From assembly GCF_004310335.1 (NCBI RefSeq), contig NZ_SIRS01000001.1:785300-849299 (forward strand): a stretch of DNA of 64,000 nt, given 5' to 3'. A program made the position numbers and the translations under genes. Origin of the DNA: Hyunsoonleella pacifica (GTDB lineage Bacteria; Bacteroidota; Bacteroidia; Flavobacteriales; Flavobacteriaceae). Shown one piece after another: positions 1-9,533 of the stretch (positions within the stretch are counted from its first letter, which is position 1; every line of letters begins with the position of its first letter). Below the pieces are notes generated by a model. It had not been told where the DNA came from and did no database searches. It saw only the letters and a list, made by a program, of their open reading frames with translations.

Positions 1-1
1 T

Positions 2-931
2 TTACAACGACAATATCCTGATAAATTTCACATTATGTCTTTGAGTAAGGAAAACCCAGATATTGTTAAACGTTTTATGCAGAAACATGCTTTGGAATTG
101 GCTGTAGCCATTGATTATAATGGCGAAACTTTTTCAAAATATAATATTGCTAGTTTGCCCTATGGTATTTTGCTTAATGCTAATGGGGAAAAGCTTTGGG
201 AAGGGCATCCTGCTGAATTTAAAACGTATCACTTAGATGGCTATTTAAGCACTAATAAAAAAACGATTAGTGTAAATAAAATGTATCAACTACAATCCTT
301 TAAACCTATTGCTATTGCAAAATCTAAAGATTTTAAAGGCAATTTTGACATCTCTAAACTAAAAGAACCGATTACAAGTATACGCGTAGAGAAAAAACCA
401 AATTATCTGGAACTTTCAGGAAGTTTACAGGATATTTTGGCGTACACTAATAATGCTTTTGTTGGGCAAATTAAAGGGGATTCAGATTTAGAGACGTATT
501 ATCGTGTTAGATTTAAATATGAAACAGAAGCTTTTAATAATAAGACTAAAGAAATTTTAAATCGTTTGAAATTATCGCAAAATGAAACCAATGTAAGTGG
601 AGAGGTTTTATTTTTTGATATTAAAGATTCTAATTTTTGGGATATTAATCAAATAGACTGGGGAATTGATACGCCAAACTTTTTAATTGGGGACTCCGAT
701 ATTAAAGCTGATAATGTTTCTTTAAACCAGATAAATTATCAAATAGCAAATTTGATTCATATACCTATAGTAACGAATAATGCTAAAATAGCTAAAGAGT
801 TACACGATTGGGATATACACTATAAGTATTTTGAGTTGATGACGTCTAGTCTTAATAATACTTATGGTATTAAAGTAGAGAAACGTATTGGAGAATATCC
901 AAACTATATTATAACAAAAAAGACGCCGTAA
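2..931 (+). CDS. TlpA-like thioredoxin-fold protein, 5' end outside the window
   Basis: The reading frame is open to the left edge; the codons before the first visible ATG (position 35) already read LQRQYPDKFHI, so the true start lies outside the window. The first ~80 visible residues look like the C-terminal half of a TlpA/AhpC-type thioredoxin fold (PYGILLNANGEKLWEG resembles the cis-Pro strand and the last hairpin). The remaining ~220 residues form a C-terminal extension that I do not recognise; such extensions are common in Bacteroidota redoxins. The CxxC motif, if present, would be upstream of the window. Fold assignment is inference from a partial sequence. The stop codon sits inside the loop of an intrinsic terminator. 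Confidence 0.6.
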   Translation, partial: LQRQYPDKFHIMSLSKENPDIVKRFMQKHALELAVAIDYNGETFSKYNIASLPYGILLNANGEKLWEGHPAEFKTYHLDGYLSTNKKTISVNKMYQLQSFKPIAIAKSKDFKGNFDISKLKEPITSIRVEKKPNYLELSGSLQDILAYTNNAFVGQIKGDSDLETYYRVRFKYETEAFNNKTKEILNRLKLSQNETNVSGEVLFFDIKDSNFWDINQIDWGIDTPNFLIGDSDIKADNVSLNQINYQIANLIHIPIVTNNAKIAKELHDWDIHYKYFELMTSSLNNTYGIKVEKRIGEYPNYIITKKTP

Positions 932-945
932 TTGGCGTCTTTTTC
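916..945 (+). terminator. Intrinsic terminator with embedded stop codon
   Basis: AGACGCC and GGCGTCT form a 7 bp GC-rich stem extended by an A-run on the left and a T-run on the right, with the 6-nt loop GTAATT. The TAA in the loop is the stop codon of the thioredoxin-fold gene. The symmetrical A/T flanks mean it can also stop transcripts coming from the right. Confidence 0.85.
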
Positions 946-965
946 TGTGTTAATTGAAACTTATT

Positions 966-2063
966 TTAGTTACCAATTACTCTAAACTCAGTTCTTCTAT
1001 TTTTTCTATGCTCTCCTTCAGAACAGTCTACACCATTAGAACAACGATTTACTAATCTAGATTCTCCATATCCTTTTGCAGATAATCTACTTCTAGAAAT
1101 ACCTTTTGATACTAAGTAGTTTACAACAGAGTTAGCACGTTGTTGAGATAAAGACATATTGAAATCATCATTACCTCTAGAATCTGTATGAGACATTAAT
1201 TCAATACTTACAGGCTTACTATTTAATAGTGGTAGTAAAGTTTCATCAATAATCTTTTTAGAAGCAGGCGTGATACGAGCACTACCTAATTCGTAGAAAA
1301 TTGGTAATACGTTAGCATTCAATAACCCACAATCTACTTCTTCCCAAGTAGTTAAACCACCTTTTTTAGCTAATACAGTTCTTGTAACAGTTTTTGATTG
1401 TGCAGGAACAGTAACGCTTCTTGTGGTAGCTGGAGTTGCTAATACTTGACGCTTAATTGTTTTGTACTCAGCAGGAATTTCAATTTCATCCATTCTTGCA
1501 GGCGTTTTAACAACACGTTTTTTGTAAGTAGCACCCCTTTCTGGTACAGGAATATTACTAGTACCAGCATCATTAGATAATGTAGTAAAACTTACATCTC
1601 TAAACTGTGCAGGATATTCTACAAAACACGCAACCATACAATCTTCTTTGTTAGGAGAGTCACAAGCAGTTTCTCTGTATTCCCAACCAGAAGTTTTTGG
1701 ATAGGTTTCAAAAGTTCTTGAATCTGATCCAAAACTTGCAGGAATTACATTTAAGTCTGTTCTACCTTCTTTACTAACGTAAGGTACTTCAATAGTTTCA
1801 TAGGTAGCAGGAACATAAACAAATTTCTTAGAAGCTTCTTTAACAAGTACACGCTCTTCAACAGTTCTGTAAGTAGCAGGAACAACTTCTAATTTAGTAT
1901 ACGCAGGATAGGTTTGTAGAGTTTCTTCAACTGTTTTAAACTCATCTTTTGTAATACATTTAACGTAACACTTCCCTGGATCTGGATTAGCAGGTAAGTT
2001 TTGTGCTTGGGACATTCCGAAGCCTAATAAAAAAGTTAGGCATAAAATAAAATTTGATTTCAT
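966..2063 (-). CDS. OmpA-family outer-membrane protein with repeated P-A-x-Y motifs
   Basis: 365 residues. A signal peptide covers about residues 1-20 (cleavage after SQA). The C-terminal ~110 residues are an OmpA-like peptidoglycan-binding domain: the pattern IELMSHTDSRG, then RANSVVNYLVSKGI, then GYGESR and RKNRRTEF is diagnostic. The middle is built from imperfect beta-like units containing P-A-x-Y/F/S-x-T/E-V/I (for example VPATYRTVEERV, VPATYETIEVP, IPAEYKTIKRQV, VPAQSKTVTRTV). Paired cysteines suggest periplasmic or surface disulfides. It probably tethers the outer membrane to peptidoglycan. It lies alone, downstream of a perfect palindrome at 2135-2168. Confidence 0.85.
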   Translation of the reverse strand: MKSNFILCLTFLLGFGMSQAQNLPANPDPGKCYVKCITKDEFKTVEETLQTYPAYTKLEVVPATYRTVEERVLVKEASKKFVYVPATYETIEVPYVSKEGRTDLNVIPASFGSDSRTFETYPKTSGWEYRETACDSPNKEDCMVACFVEYPAQFRDVSFTTLSNDAGTSNIPVPERGATYKKRVVKTPARMDEIEIPAEYKTIKRQVLATPATTRSVTVPAQSKTVTRTVLAKKGGLTTWEEVDCGLLNANVLPIFYELGSARITPASKKIIDETLLPLLNSKPVSIELMSHTDSRGNDDFNMSLSQQRANSVVNYLVSKGISRSRLSAKGYGESRLVNRCSNGVDCSEGEHRKNRRTEFRVIGN

Positions 2064-2134
2064 AAAAATTAAGAAATTAGTTAATGGTTATTTTCTATTC
2101 AATTATTATGACACCAAGATATTAATTAAGTCAC

Positions 2135-2168
2135 AATTAACATTTGTTAATTTTAACAAATGTTAATT
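2135..2168. other. 34-bp perfect palindrome between purU and the OmpA gene
   Basis: AATTAACATTTGTTAA at 2135-2150 is followed two bases later by its exact reverse complement at 2153-2168. On the plus strand it is followed by a T-rich stretch, but both neighbouring genes are on the minus strand, where no U-run follows. It could be a weak purU terminator or an operator for the OmpA gene. Structure is seen; role is inference. Confidence 0.6.
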
Positions 2169-2214
2169 TTTGTTTGTAACTAATTGATTTTTATTATTTT
2201 ATTTAATAAAATGA

Positions 2215-3069
2215 TTAAGAAAAAATAACAGTCTTGTTATTATATACCATTACCTTTCTTTCAGAGTGAAGTTTAATAGCGTTAGCTAAAACAATTTTTT
2301 CTAAGTCACGTCCTTTAGCAATTAAATCTTTTATTGTGTAGGCATGTGTTACTCTAGCTACATCTTGTTCTATAATAGGACCAGCATCTAACTCTTCAGT
2401 TATATAATGACTCGTAGCACCTATGATTTTTACACCTCGTTTGTAGGCAGAGTGATAAGGTTTAGCACCAACAAACGCGGGTAAAAATGAATGATGAATA
2501 TTGATTATTTTATTAGTATACCTATCAATTAATTCAGGTGATACAATTTGCATATATCTAGCTAGTACAATAAAATCAATATTATGCTCCTGTAATAATT
2601 TCAATTGTTCACGTTCAGCTTCTATTTTAGTGTCTTTTGTTACCGGAATGTGATAATATGGAATTTTAAAGCTATCAGCAATTGGTTTTAAATCGTTATG
2701 GTTACTAATGATAAAAGGTATTTCAAGGTTGAGTTCTCCAGAATTATAACGTCCAAGAATGTCATATAAGCAATGATCGTATTTAGACACAAATAATGCC
2801 ATTTTTGGTCTTTTATCTGAGGAGTAAATACGCCATTTCATTTGAAGGCCATCGGCTAGTTCAGTTTTAAAACAATCTTTAAAGACATTAGTTGAAAAAC
2901 TATCATCTAAAAACTCACTTTCTAATCTCATGAAAAAAATATCCTGTTGTCTATCGACGTGTTGATCTAAATACACAATGTTACCATTCTTTTTGGCAAT
3001 AAAATTAGTAACCGTTGCGATAATGTTAGAACGGTCCTTACAATGTATCAAGATGGTAATTTTCTTCAT
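2215..3069 (-). CDS. purU: Formyltetrahydrofolate deformylase
   Basis: 284 residues, the usual length for PurU. It hydrolyses 10-formyl-THF to THF and formate, balancing one-carbon pools and feeding formate to PurT-type purine synthesis. The N-terminal ~80 residues form an ACT domain (TILIHCKDRSNIIATVTNFI, with the acidic/aspartate loop for ligand sensing). The formyltransferase domain follows, with the INIHHSFLPAF segment holding the catalytic His, and the downstream GATSHYITEELDAGPII segment holding the catalytic Asp. Cytoplasmic, no signal peptide. It stands alone, divergent from the B12 mutase gene. Confidence 0.93.
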   Translation of the reverse strand: MKKITILIHCKDRSNIIATVTNFIAKKNGNIVYLDQHVDRQQDIFFMRLESEFLDDSFSTNVFKDCFKTELADGLQMKWRIYSSDKRPKMALFVSKYDHCLYDILGRYNSGELNLEIPFIISNHNDLKPIADSFKIPYYHIPVTKDTKIEAEREQLKLLQEHNIDFIVLARYMQIVSPELIDRYTNKIINIHHSFLPAFVGAKPYHSAYKRGVKIIGATSHYITEELDAGPIIEQDVARVTHAYTIKDLIAKGRDLEKIVLANAIKLHSERKVMVYNNKTVIFS

Positions 3070-3211
3070 AAGTTAATCTTTAAGGTCTCAAAAATAAATA
3101 AAAACCGTTTCAAGCTTGTTTATCTTGTAAATTTTGCAAAATAACTTTAAAATTTAATATTTTTTTGAATTATTCGTAAATTGCGAACGATAAATTAACT
3201 ATTTTTCAATA

Positions 3212-6200
3212 ATGAATCAACATAAACCCTACATACCAAAACATAAAATACGTATTGTTACTGCAGCATCATTATTTGACGGACATGATGCGTCCATAAA
3301 TATTATGCGCCGTATTATCCAAGCCACTGGGGTAGAGGTTATTCACTTAGGGCATGATAGAAGCGTAGAAGAAGTTGTAAATACAGCTATTCAAGAGGAT
3401 GTGAATGCAATTTGTTTAACCTCATATCAAGGCGGACATAACGAGTATTTTAAATATATGTTTGATTTACTAAAAGATAGAGATGCATCACATATTAAAA
3501 TATTTGGTGGTGGCGGTGGTGTTATATTACCATCTGAGATAAAAGATTTAATGGATTACGGTATCTCTCGTATTTACTCTCCTGATGATGGCAGGGAAAT
3601 GGGACTACAGGGTATGATTAATGATTTGGTGGAACAATCTGATTTTGCTGTTGGTAACACTCTAAATGTCGATATTAATACACTTAAGGATAAAAATTCA
3701 AAGGATATTGCTCGTATCATTTCTTCAGCCGAAAATTTTCAGGATGTAGCTGCAGCTACCCTAAATAAAATTCGTCTAATAAATAAAACATCTAAAACAC
3801 CAGTTCTTGGAGTAACAGGAACAGGAGGTGCTGGGAAATCAAGTTTGGTAGATGAACTAGTGCGTCGTTTTTTAATGGATTTCCCAGAGAAAACTGTTGG
3901 TATAATTTCTGTTGATCCTTCGAAACGTAAAACTGGAGGTGCATTACTAGGAGATAGAATTAGAATGAATGCTATTAATACACCAAGAGTATACATGCGT
4001 AGTTTGGCTACACGTCAGTCTAATTTGGCTTTATCAGTTCATGTTAATGATGCAGTAGAAGTGTTGAAAGCTGCTGAATACGATCTAATTGTTTTAGAAA
4101 CTTCAGGAATAGGGCAAAGTGACACTGAGATTATAGAGCATTCTGATGTTGCGTTATATGTTATGACCCCAGAATTTGGTGCAGCTACTCAGTTAGAGAA
4201 AATAGATATGTTAGATTTTGCCGATCTAGTGGCTATAAATAAGTTTGATAAACGAGGTGCTTTGGATGCACTACGCGATGTAAAAAAGCAATACATGCGC
4301 AACAATAACCTTTGGGATACCCCTCAAGAGGAGTTGCCTGTATATGGAACAATTGCATCACAATTTAACGATCCCGGAATGCATACGCTTTACAAAGCTA
4401 TTATGGATACTTTAGTTGAAAAAACAGGTGCCAATTTGCAATCAAGTTTTACTGTTTCTGAAAATTTGAGTGAAAAGATATTCGTAATTCCTCCTTCCAG
4501 AAATCGTTATTTATCAGAAATAGCAGAAGGTAACAGAGCGTATAATAAACATGTAAAAGAACAATCTAAAATTGCACAAACTCTTTTTGGCATTTACCAA
4601 GCTATATGTTCCGTTGTTGGGATTTACAATATGAATGAAATATCATTTTTAAATACTTTAGGTTTAAATTCTGAAGCGCTTCTAAAACAAGTTAATAGTG
4701 ATAAAAAAGACTTTTTAGATCTTTTAATAAAGGAATTTGATAAGGTAAAAATGAATTTAAGCCAACACCATTGGATAACTATTCTAGATTGGAAAGACAA
4801 AGTAAGTAAATATAGAGACCCAACCTATACGTTCAAAGTAAGGGATAAATCTATAGAAATTAAAACGCATACAGAATCACTATCTCATACACAAATTCCA
4901 AAAGTGTCCTTACCAAAATATGAAGCATGGGGAGATGTTTTACAATGGATTTTACAAGAGAATGTGCCTGGAGAGTTTCCTTATACAGCAGGTTTGTACC
5001 CATTTAAACGAACGGGAGAAGATCCTGCAAGAATGTTTGCGGGAGAGGGAGGACCTGAGCGTACCAATAAGCGTTTTCATTATGTAAGTGCAGGTATGTC
5101 TGCTAAGCGTTTATCTACAGCTTTTGATAGTGTAACCTTGTATGGTAATGATCCTGATTACCGCCCAGACATTTATGGTAAAATAGGTAATGCTGGTGTT
5201 TCTATTTGTTGTTTAGATGATGCTAAAAAATTGTACTCTGGATTTAACTTAGCAGATCCCATGACGTCTGTAAGTATGACTATTAATGGACCTGCACCAA
5301 TGCTGTTAGGTTTTTTTATGAATGCAGCTATAGATCAACAATGTGAAATTTACATCAAGGAAAATAATCTTCAAGATAGCGTAGAAGCAAAAATTAAAGC
5401 AATATATAAAAGTAAAGAACGCCCAAAATATAACGGAGCGTTACCAGAAGGAAATGACGGACTAGGCTTAATGCTTTTAGGTGTTACAGGTAATCAGGTA
5501 TTATCTAAGGATATATATCAAAAAATTAAGTATAACACTATTGCACAAGTTAGAGGTACGGTACAAGCAGATATATTAAAAGAGGATCAAGCACAAAACA
5601 CCTGTATTTTTTCAACAGAATTTGCACTTCGTCTTATGGGAGATGTACAAGAATATTTTATTGACCATAAGGTTAGAAATTTTTATTCTGTTTCCATTTC
5701 TGGATATCATATTGCGGAAGCTGGTGCAAACCCAATAACCCAGTTGGCGTTAACACTATCTAATGGTTTTACTTATGTAGAGTATTACTTGAGTAGAGGA
5801 ATGGATATTAACAAGTTTGGGCCAAATTTATCCTTCTTTTTCTCAAATGGCATCGACCCAGAATATGCAGTTATTGGTCGTGTAGCTCGAAAAATTTGGG
5901 CTAAAGCCATGAAAGAGAAATATGGTGCCAATTCAAGAGCACAAATGTTAAAGTATCATATTCAAACTTCGGGTAGAAGTCTACATGCTCAAGAAATTGA
6001 TTTTAATGATATAAGAACTACGCTTCAAGCATTATATGCTATTTATGATAACTGTAATTCGTTACATACTAATGCTTATGATGAAGCTATTACTACACCA
6101 ACTGAAGCTTCAGTGCGTCGTGCTATGGCCATTCAACTCATTATCAATAAAGAATTAGGGCTAGCTAAAAATGAAAACCCAATTCAAGGCGCCTTTATTA

Positions 6201-6646
6201 TTGAAGAATTAACAGATTTAGTGGAAGAAGCCGTATTACAAGAGTTTGATAAGATTACAGAACGAGGTGGTGTTCTTGGTGCTATGGAAACCATGTATCA
6301 ACGTAGTAAAATTCAAGAAGAAAGTTTATACTACGAAACTTTAAAACACAATGGTAAGTTTCCAATTATAGGAGTGAATACTTTTTTAAGTAGTAAAGGT
6401 TCTCCAACTATACTACCAAATGAAGTAATAAGAGCAACAGAAGAGGAAAAACAATTTCAAATAGAAACGTTAACAAACCTTTATAAAGCAAATAACTCAG
6501 AAGATCTTTTAAAACAACTACAGGAAACAGCAATTCGTAATGAAAATATTTTTGAAGCCCTAATGGATGTATGTAAAGTATGCTCATTAGGTCAAATTAC
6601 AAAGGCTTTATTTGAAGTAGGAGGGCAGTACCGTAGGAATATGTAA
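3212..6646 (+). CDS. icmF: Fused B12-dependent acyl-CoA mutase with G-protein chaperone (isobutyryl-CoA mutase type)
   Basis: 1144 residues in one chain. Residues ~10-145 are the cobalamin-binding domain (DGHDAS, with His25 as the expected cobalt ligand, then GGGGGVILP). Residues ~190-420 are a MeaI/ArgK-type G protein with the P-loop [12 protein letters not shown] at 200-211. The rest is the mutase barrel ([18 protein letters not shown] ... [13 protein letters not shown]). In the IcmF family a Phe and a Gln replace the Tyr and Arg that methylmalonyl-CoA mutase uses to hold its substrate; here they are Phe598 and Gln795, so isobutyryl-CoA/n-butyryl-CoA interconversion is more likely than methylmalonyl-CoA chemistry. 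Domain order is also IcmF order. The gene is alone and has no mutB/epimerase neighbours. Confidence 0.9.
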   Translation: MNQHKPYIPKHKIRIVTAASLFDGHDASINIMRRIIQATGVEVIHLGHDRSVEEVVNTAIQEDVNAICLTSYQGGHNEYFKYMFDLLKDRDASHIKIFGGGGGVILPSEIKDLMDYGISRIYSPDDGREMGLQGMINDLVEQSDFAVGNTLNVDINTLKDKNSKDIARIISSAENFQDVAAATLNKIRLINKTSKTPVLGVTGTGGAGKSSLVDELVRRFLMDFPEKTVGIISVDPSKRKTGGALLGDRIRMNAINTPRVYMRSLATRQSNLALSVHVNDAVEVLKAAEYDLIVLETSGIGQSDTEIIEHSDVALYVMTPEFGAATQLEKIDMLDFADLVAINKFDKRGALDALRDVKKQYMRNNNLWDTPQEELPVYGTIASQFNDPGMHTLYKAIMDTLVEKTGANLQSSFTVSENLSEKIFVIPPSRNRYLSEIAEGNRAYNKHVKEQSKIAQTLFGIYQAICSVVGIYNMNEISFLNTLGLNSEALLKQVNSDKKDFLDLLIKEFDKVKMNLSQHHWITILDWKDKVSKYRDPTYTFKVRDKSIEIKTHTESLSHTQIPKVSLPKYEAWGDVLQWILQENVPGEFPYTAGLYPFKRTGEDPARMFAGEGGPERTNKRFHYVSAGMSAKRLSTAFDSVTLYGNDPDYRPDIYGKIGNAGVSICCLDDAKKLYSGFNLADPMTSVSMTINGPAPMLLGFFMNAAIDQQCEIYIKENNLQDSVEAKIKAIYKSKERPKYNGALPEGNDGLGLMLLGVTGNQVLSKDIYQKIKYNTIAQVRGTVQADILKEDQAQNTCIFSTEFALRLMGDVQEYFIDHKVRNFYSVSISGYHIAEAGANPITQLALTLSNGFTYVEYYLSRGMDINKFGPNLSFFFSNGIDPEYAVIGRVARKIWAKAMKEKYGANSRAQMLKYHIQTSGRSLHAQEIDFNDIRTTLQALYAIYDNCNSLHTNAYDEAITTPTEASVRRAMAIQLIINKELGLAKNENPIQGAFIIEELTDLVEEAVLQEFDKITERGGVLGAMETMYQRSKIQEESLYYETLKHNGKFPIIGVNTFLSSKGSPTILPNEVIRATEEEKQFQIETLTNLYKANNSEDLLKQLQETAIRNENIFEALMDVCKVCSLGQITKALFEVGGQYRRNM

Positions 6647-6688
6647 TACAGTTTTACCACTCAAAAAAGATAATAGAGGTTTAAAAAG

Positions 6689-6719
6689 TTGCGTGTCATG
6701 ACAAAATTTTTTATTTTTG
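6689..6719 (+). promoter_or_regulatory. Bacteroidota-type promoter of the RES/Xre operon
   Basis: TTG at 6689-6691 and TATTTTTG at 6712-6719 are separated by 20 bp and match the Bacteroidota -33/-7 pattern (TTG-N19-20-TAnnTTTG). It overlaps the first codons of the longest possible antitoxin reading frame, which argues that translation really begins downstream at ATG 6737. Confidence 0.7.
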
Positions 6720-6736
6720 TGACAAATGTCGTTTTA

Positions 6737-7231
6737 ATGAAGAATCAACAAGGTATTAAAGATATTATTAAAGAACCCCAAGCCTTTTATGGGCTTCAAA
6801 ATAAATACCAGCGTATTACTAGTGTTTTAGGGGGGAGTGTTGCTGTAGGTTATAGTATAAATAGCGATATGGATCTTATCGAAATCACTAGAAAAGGGCT
6901 TCCTAAATCTGTTATACAAACTATAAGTAGCATTCTATCTATTTCTATGGAAAAGATGAGTAAGTTATTACACGTATCCCATCGTACTTTGCAACGTAAA
7001 AGCGATAGTGATTTACTCAATGTTTATCCAACAGAGCAAATTTTAGAAATAGCTGGCGTAATTTCTATGGGTATAGAAGTATTTGGTTCTATAGATATGC
7101 TTACAAAATGGTTACACACAGAACTTCGCCACCTTAATTATAAAACACCAATAGATTACCTCGATACTACTTTTGGTGTAGCTCTTATAAAAGACACTTT
7201 GGGCCGTATAGAGCATGGTATATATTCTTAA
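6737..7231 (+). CDS. Xre/MbcA/ParS-type antitoxin (RES partner)
   Basis: 164 residues when started at ATG 6737. A longer frame to 6689 exists but would run through the promoter. The N-terminal part carries a degenerate helix-turn-helix (SMEKMSKLLHVSHRTLQRK), and the C-terminal ~50 residues match the antitoxin/toxin-binding domain formerly DUF2384 (a VFGSIDMLTKWLHTELRHLN region, then P-x-DYL-DT). Members bind and neutralise RES-domain NAD-consuming toxins and repress their own operon. The toxin gene starts 11 nt after the stop codon, the standard antitoxin-first order. Confidence 0.85.
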   Translation: MKNQQGIKDIIKEPQAFYGLQNKYQRITSVLGGSVAVGYSINSDMDLIEITRKGLPKSVIQTISSILSISMEKMSKLLHVSHRTLQRKSDSDLLNVYPTEQILEIAGVISMGIEVFGSIDMLTKWLHTELRHLNYKTPIDYLDTTFGVALIKDTLGRIEHGIYS

Positions 7232-7242
7232 TATTTGATGTA

Positions 7243-7701
7243 TTGAAAATTTATAGAATAGCTAAAGCTAAGTACATCTCAGATTTAAGTGGAGAGGGCT
7301 CTAGGTTATATGGTGGACGATGGAACAAATCTGGATATAGTATGTTATATTTTTCCAGTAATCTTTCGTTAAGTGTTCTTGAATTACTTGTGCATTTAGA
7401 TTATAGATTTATTAATGATACATTTAGATATGTTGAAGTTGATATCCCTGATGACTTAAAGATATCTAAATTGCCATCACATATTCTTAAACAAGATTGG
7501 AGACATAATCCACCATTAGTACTTACGCAAAACTATGGTACTGATTGGTTAGAGTCTACAAAAAGCCTTGCTTTGAAAGTGCCTTCAGCGGTTTTGCCTA
7601 GTGAATACAATATATTATTGAACCCAAATCATATTGATTTTAAGTCTATTGCTATAAATAAACCATCTAAACTAGATTTAGACGCTCGACTGTTTGGTTA
7701 A
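7243..7701 (+). CDS. RES-domain toxin (NAD+ phosphorylase family)
   Basis: 152 residues. The family degrades NAD+ (MbcT and relatives use phosphate) and stops growth when the antitoxin is lost. The defining residues are visible: Arg26 in GGRWN, Tyr in the SMLYFSS strand, Glu47 in LSVLELLVHLD, and the Ser in LPSEYN near residue 117. The start is a TTG at 7243; the only nearby ATG (7238) is out of frame, and family members begin M-x-Y/V-R-I like this one. A TTG start would fit low toxin synthesis. It is transcribed with the preceding antitoxin. Confidence 0.88.
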   Translation: MKIYRIAKAKYISDLSGEGSRLYGGRWNKSGYSMLYFSSNLSLSVLELLVHLDYRFINDTFRYVEVDIPDDLKISKLPSHILKQDWRHNPPLVLTQNYGTDWLESTKSLALKVPSAVLPSEYNILLNPNHIDFKSIAINKPSKLDLDARLFG

Positions 7702-7743
7702 GATAAACATGTTAAGGTGTTTATGCATACATTATTATAGAAC

Positions 7744-8433
7744 TTACTCATATTTGATTCCAATTTGATCAATAACTGATAAAGATGTATCAGAATTTTT
7801 GAGTGTTAATTCAAGTTTTGAAATTTTCATAACTAGAATAACCGCTAATGAAATTGAGATGATGTCTATGAAATCGGATAATATGTATATATTATTAGCT
7901 TCTATAAAACCTTCAACATCAGTAGCTCTGTTCATAACTCTAGAAGCATAATTCCCTACTAAACCATTTAAAAGATAAACTATCCACCAAGCTACAATAA
8001 AAGAAGTATCTGTATTAACAATAAAGTTGGTATCATAATTTTTTAAAGTATCTTGAAGTTTTAGATATATTTCTTTCATTGTTTTAATTGGTCTTACCCA
8101 ATTAACAAAAGGAATAAAATAGCCCCATACAGCTCCAGATTCTTCATATTCCATATTAATATTCAGCCGAATTAAATTACCATAAGCTCTGCGAAACCAT
8201 CTTATGAAGAAGATAATAGTTAATATGAAACATATAAGATACATAAATCCTACAATCATGCTTACACTATCCAATAATTCAATAAAGTCATCATCATATT
8301 CTCCGTCTATGTACTTGGTTAGAACATTGTTTTGATAAAAATTAAATACTCCTGATATAATGTTTATTACAGCAAGTATTGCGAACATTATGAGTAATTG
8401 TTTTCCTCTCAAGGTATTATCTTTGATATCCAT
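7744..8433 (-). CDS. DUF4328 membrane protein
   Basis: 229 residues with four or five hydrophobic segments (about 12-35, 55-80, 150-170 and 190-215). The stretch IRWFRRAYGNLIRLNIN followed by WGYFIPFVNWVRP is the DUF4328 signature. Function unknown; these are inner-membrane proteins scattered across bacteria. It lies convergent to the RES toxin gene and divergent from a lipoprotein gene; no operon partner is evident. Confidence 0.8.
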   Translation of the reverse strand: MDIKDNTLRGKQLLIMFAILAVINIISGVFNFYQNNVLTKYIDGEYDDDFIELLDSVSMIVGFMYLICFILTIIFFIRWFRRAYGNLIRLNINMEYEESGAVWGYFIPFVNWVRPIKTMKEIYLKLQDTLKNYDTNFIVNTDTSFIVAWWIVYLLNGLVGNYASRVMNRATDVEGFIEANNIYILSDFIDIISISLAVILVMKISKLELTLKNSDTSLSVIDQIGIKYE

Positions 8434-8583
8434 TGTAAAATTTTAGATTAAAATATTAAAGCAAATGTATTTATATTTTAATTCAACTTTAGTAATCAAT
8501 ATCTTAATTCGTTTAAAAGCTTAATTTAAACTATACGCAACCATTTCAAATTTTCAACATCTAGGTATAAAAGCATCAAAACG

Positions 8584-9018
8584 ATGAAATGTTTTCTTTC
8601 AATATTTTTCTTTACAATTTTAATAAGTAGTTGCTCAACTGATGATAGTACACCAAAAGATAAACCTCAACTTGTTGGAAAGTGGAAATTAATTGAACAA
8701 CTTATTGATCCAAGAGATGGTAGTGGCACATTTCAACCTATTGACAGTAATAGAGTGATAGAATTTTTTAGTGATAACACCGTAAAAATGAACGGCATTT
8801 TATGTTTTATGTCTACCGAAATAGGTACTGAAGAATCGGGAGTATATATGATGATTACAGATTCTAATACTGATACACAAAATGATGGAGAAATCATACC
8901 AAATACCTGTAGCTCTAGATCTGCTAGAGTATATTTTGATTTACCTGAAAATGGCAATTTAATTTTATGGTATCAGTGTATTGAACCTTGTGGACAAAAG
9001 TTTGAAAAAATAGATTAA
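8584..9018 (+). CDS. Small lipocalin-like lipoprotein
   Basis: 144 residues. A lipoprotein signal peptide ends with the lipobox ISSC (Cys around residue 17), followed by an acidic CSTDDST start to the mature protein, as is common for surface-directed Bacteroidota lipoproteins. The mature part begins LVGKWKLIEQLIDP and continues with short beta-strand patterns and cysteines, resembling the lipocalin-like/DUF5004 group. Its ligand is unknown. Its stop codon overlaps the stop of the convergent gene by three bases. Confidence 0.7.
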   Translation: MKCFLSIFFFTILISSCSTDDSTPKDKPQLVGKWKLIEQLIDPRDGSGTFQPIDSNRVIEFFSDNTVKMNGILCFMSTEIGTEESGVYMMITDSNTDTQNDGEIIPNTCSSRSARVYFDLPENGNLILWYQCIEPCGQKFEKID

Positions 9019-9407
9019 AGTGTCAACATCCAGTTGTGTTGCAGCTTTTTAAACTTCTTTAACTCACGACGTAATACAGGAAGAAAATCTTTGCCATTAC
9101 TATTGCTTCTTTCTAAACGGTATGAATTTTTATAAAGCTTGTTAGTCAATCTCCTTAAGGCAGCTAAATGTCTATGCCTTCTTTCTGAGTAGCGCTCACG
9201 AGCAACATTTGCAATTTCAGGAGCAAGAGAAACAGATTGTTGTACAATATCTCCAGAAAAATAAATGTTAGTATCTTCAGAACCATCATCTTTAAGTACA
9301 GAAAGATCCTCATTCAAATACGAAGAAATACTTTGAGACAATGCAAAAATCTCAATAGCTTTTTTATAAATCGGTAATTCCGATAGATTTACTGGGTTAT
9401 TATGCAT
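9015..9407 (-). CDS. Predicted helical-bundle protein of unknown function
   Basis: 130 residues, almost entirely helical and charged. The layout (LPIYKKAIEIFALSQSIS ... QSVSLAPEIANVARER ... LRRLTNKLYKNSYRLER) resembles four-helix-bundle proteins of the S23 type, but the match is loose. No signal peptide or membrane segment. It is convergent with the lipocalin-like gene and shares three bases with it; divergent from the Lrp regulator. Function not recognised. Confidence 0.65.
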   Translation of the reverse strand: MHNNPVNLSELPIYKKAIEIFALSQSISSYLNEDLSVLKDDGSEDTNIYFSGDIVQQSVSLAPEIANVARERYSERRHRHLAALRRLTNKLYKNSYRLERSNSNGKDFLPVLRRELKKFKKLQHNWMLTL

Positions 9408-9533
9408 CTCAATTAATTTTTCATTAGCAATTACATCAAAATTAGGTACTAGATTTCATATACAACTTTAATATTTAAAGTAAAATTGTATTTTTGCTTT
9501 AAAAATAATGTTTTATTAATTAAATATCTTTAA

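Noticed and set aside
3739..3996. 85-codon minus-strand frame inside icmF
   Set aside because: Antisense shadow of the conserved P-loop region; no family features and no promoter.
3212..6646. Methylmalonyl-CoA mutase (mutB-type) call
   Set aside because: Fused G-protein domain order and the Phe/Gln active-site pair match IcmF; no mutA or epimerase nearby.
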